Origin: Rodentolepis nana
Taxonomy: Eukaryota; Platyhelminthes; Cestoda; Cyclophyllidea; Hymenolepididae
DNA length: 10,699 nt
Assembly: GCA_900617975.1 (NCBI GenBank)
Contig: UZAE01014993.1
Coordinates: 1 to 10,699, forward strand
Direction of reading: 5' to 3'
Position 1 is the stretch's first letter, and each line of letters begins with the position of its first letter. Below, one piece after another: positions 10,061 through 10,699 of the stretch. A model generated the notes under the pieces. That model saw only the letters and a program-made list of their open reading frames with translations, ran no database searches and was not told the DNA's origin. The translations under genes and the position numbers were made by a program.

Positions 10061-10382
10061 GGAGTGTGCGATAAACTTACCTCCACGTGGTGCACCTTGG
10101 GCAACATATGCTTATACGGCAAAAAAGTCTATTAACCGGTAGTTGACTTCTGACTTCAAGCTACAAAGACCCCACTGCATTTCATATTCGAATAATTACA
10201 CAGTACTCACCTCACCTTTTTTCTACTTTTGTGTTTGTTTCTTACATCTTTGAAACACTCTTCTGTTTCCCCCTCCCTCTCTTGACTTTTTTCACTTTGA
10301 TGTTCCTTCCCTTTGTGAAGCCTGAAGTCAACTAAAAGGCTAATGATAACCATCAAGACGCCTGCCATTTGATATAAATAAA
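10061..10382 (+). mobile_element. SINE-like retroposon copy 4, full length
   Basis: This 322-base copy is in the opposite orientation to the other three. It begins GGAGTGTGCGATAAACTTAC, contains the CCACGTGG palindrome at 10083-10090, and ends GATATAAATAAA directly before the duplicated target. The perfect 15 bp duplication fixes both ends, and they agree with the ends inferred for copy 2. Internal sequence has diverged more from copy 2 than copy 1 has (for example, the ACAGACAGACAC region reads differently), yet its duplication is still perfect. Confidence 0.9.
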
Positions 10383-10397
10383 TACATTAACAGACAG
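10383..10397. repeat. Target-site duplication, right of SINE copy 4
   Basis: This is an exact copy of 10046-10060, following the element's AT-rich tail. Confidence 0.93.
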
Positions 10398-10699
10398 TTA
10401 CACTTGCCACGGCCGCAGTCAAAAAGTACAGAGAATAATCTAACAGAATTCTAACTCATAGAAAGCCCCTGATCGGGATATTCTCATACGCGAATGGAGA
10501 CAAAGAAATGATTTTATTTGATAAAAATTTTCAAAATAATTGTAAAATTCAAAAGTCGATCATAATTTTTACTATTACTTTGAACAATGGGGAGGATACA
10601 CCTTATTATCTTACCGTATAGCTTTCGTGATCATTTAGAGAAACGAGTCACCATGCTTAACCTGGCTGGAAAGAGAGTTTCGTGAAGCCGGCTTGGAGA
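10398..10699. other. Right flank, no firm feature
   Basis: The sequence is AT-rich with no supported gene. From 10639 to the window edge, a frame opens after an acceptor-like TCATTTAG and encodes RNESPCLTWLEREFREAGLE, running off the edge. At 20 codons with no recognised similarity, it is only a hint of an exon. Confidence 0.3.

Noticed and set aside
10061..10110. U1 snRNA or tRNA origin of the SINE head
   Set aside because: Only ACTTACCT matches U1, and only a loose A-box-like string without a B box resembles a tRNA gene. Neither is enough.

Overview
The window looks like nuclear DNA from an animal, most likely an AT-rich invertebrate; the species cannot be named from the sequence. The evidence is a protein-coding gene split by GT-AG introns, insertions with the 14-15 bp target-site duplications typical of LINE-mobilised SINEs, long stretches without genes, and simple repeats (a CT run and several G or C homopolymers). 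No bacterial operon, Shine-Dalgarno site, tRNA or rRNA was recognised.

The only well-supported gene lies in the middle on the plus strand. Three exons (3604-3659, 3836-3961, 5719-6834) join in frame with consensus donor and acceptor sites and encode the last 431 residues of a UPF0489 (C5orf22-like) protein. The order of conserved blocks matches the family: an HxDxHxDM block, a PTW block, an IDIDEDFF block, and a C-terminal block containing TIARS. The first and third resemble the metal-binding motifs of the arginase/ureohydrolase fold. The exon that should carry the N-terminal VEDH-type block was not found; it may lie upstream of the window.

Four copies of one roughly 320 bp repeat are spread through the window: 1-176 (cut by the window edge), 2717-3040, 4004-4296 (inside the second intron of the gene) and 10061-10382. 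Three of them have recognisable target-site duplications and an AT-rich (ATAA-like) tail, which marks them as SINE-type retroposons. Three are on the minus strand and one on the plus strand.

Region by region: 1-860 holds SINE copy 1, then weakly coding-like decayed sequence bounded by a C15 and a G11 tract. 861-2702 is mostly featureless but has a diverged pair of an 83 bp coding-like repeat. 2703-3054 is SINE copy 2 with perfect duplications. 3055-3603 holds nothing firm. 3604-6834 is the UPF0489 gene. 6835-8370 is intergenic, with one broken coding-like stretch (7503-7822) and two small inverted repeats. 8378-8830 has a CT microsatellite and a CpG-rich patch that could be regulatory. 9133-9405 is a possible terminal exon of an unrecognised gene. 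10046-10397 is SINE copy 4 with perfect duplications. The last 300 bases hold at most the start of an exon.
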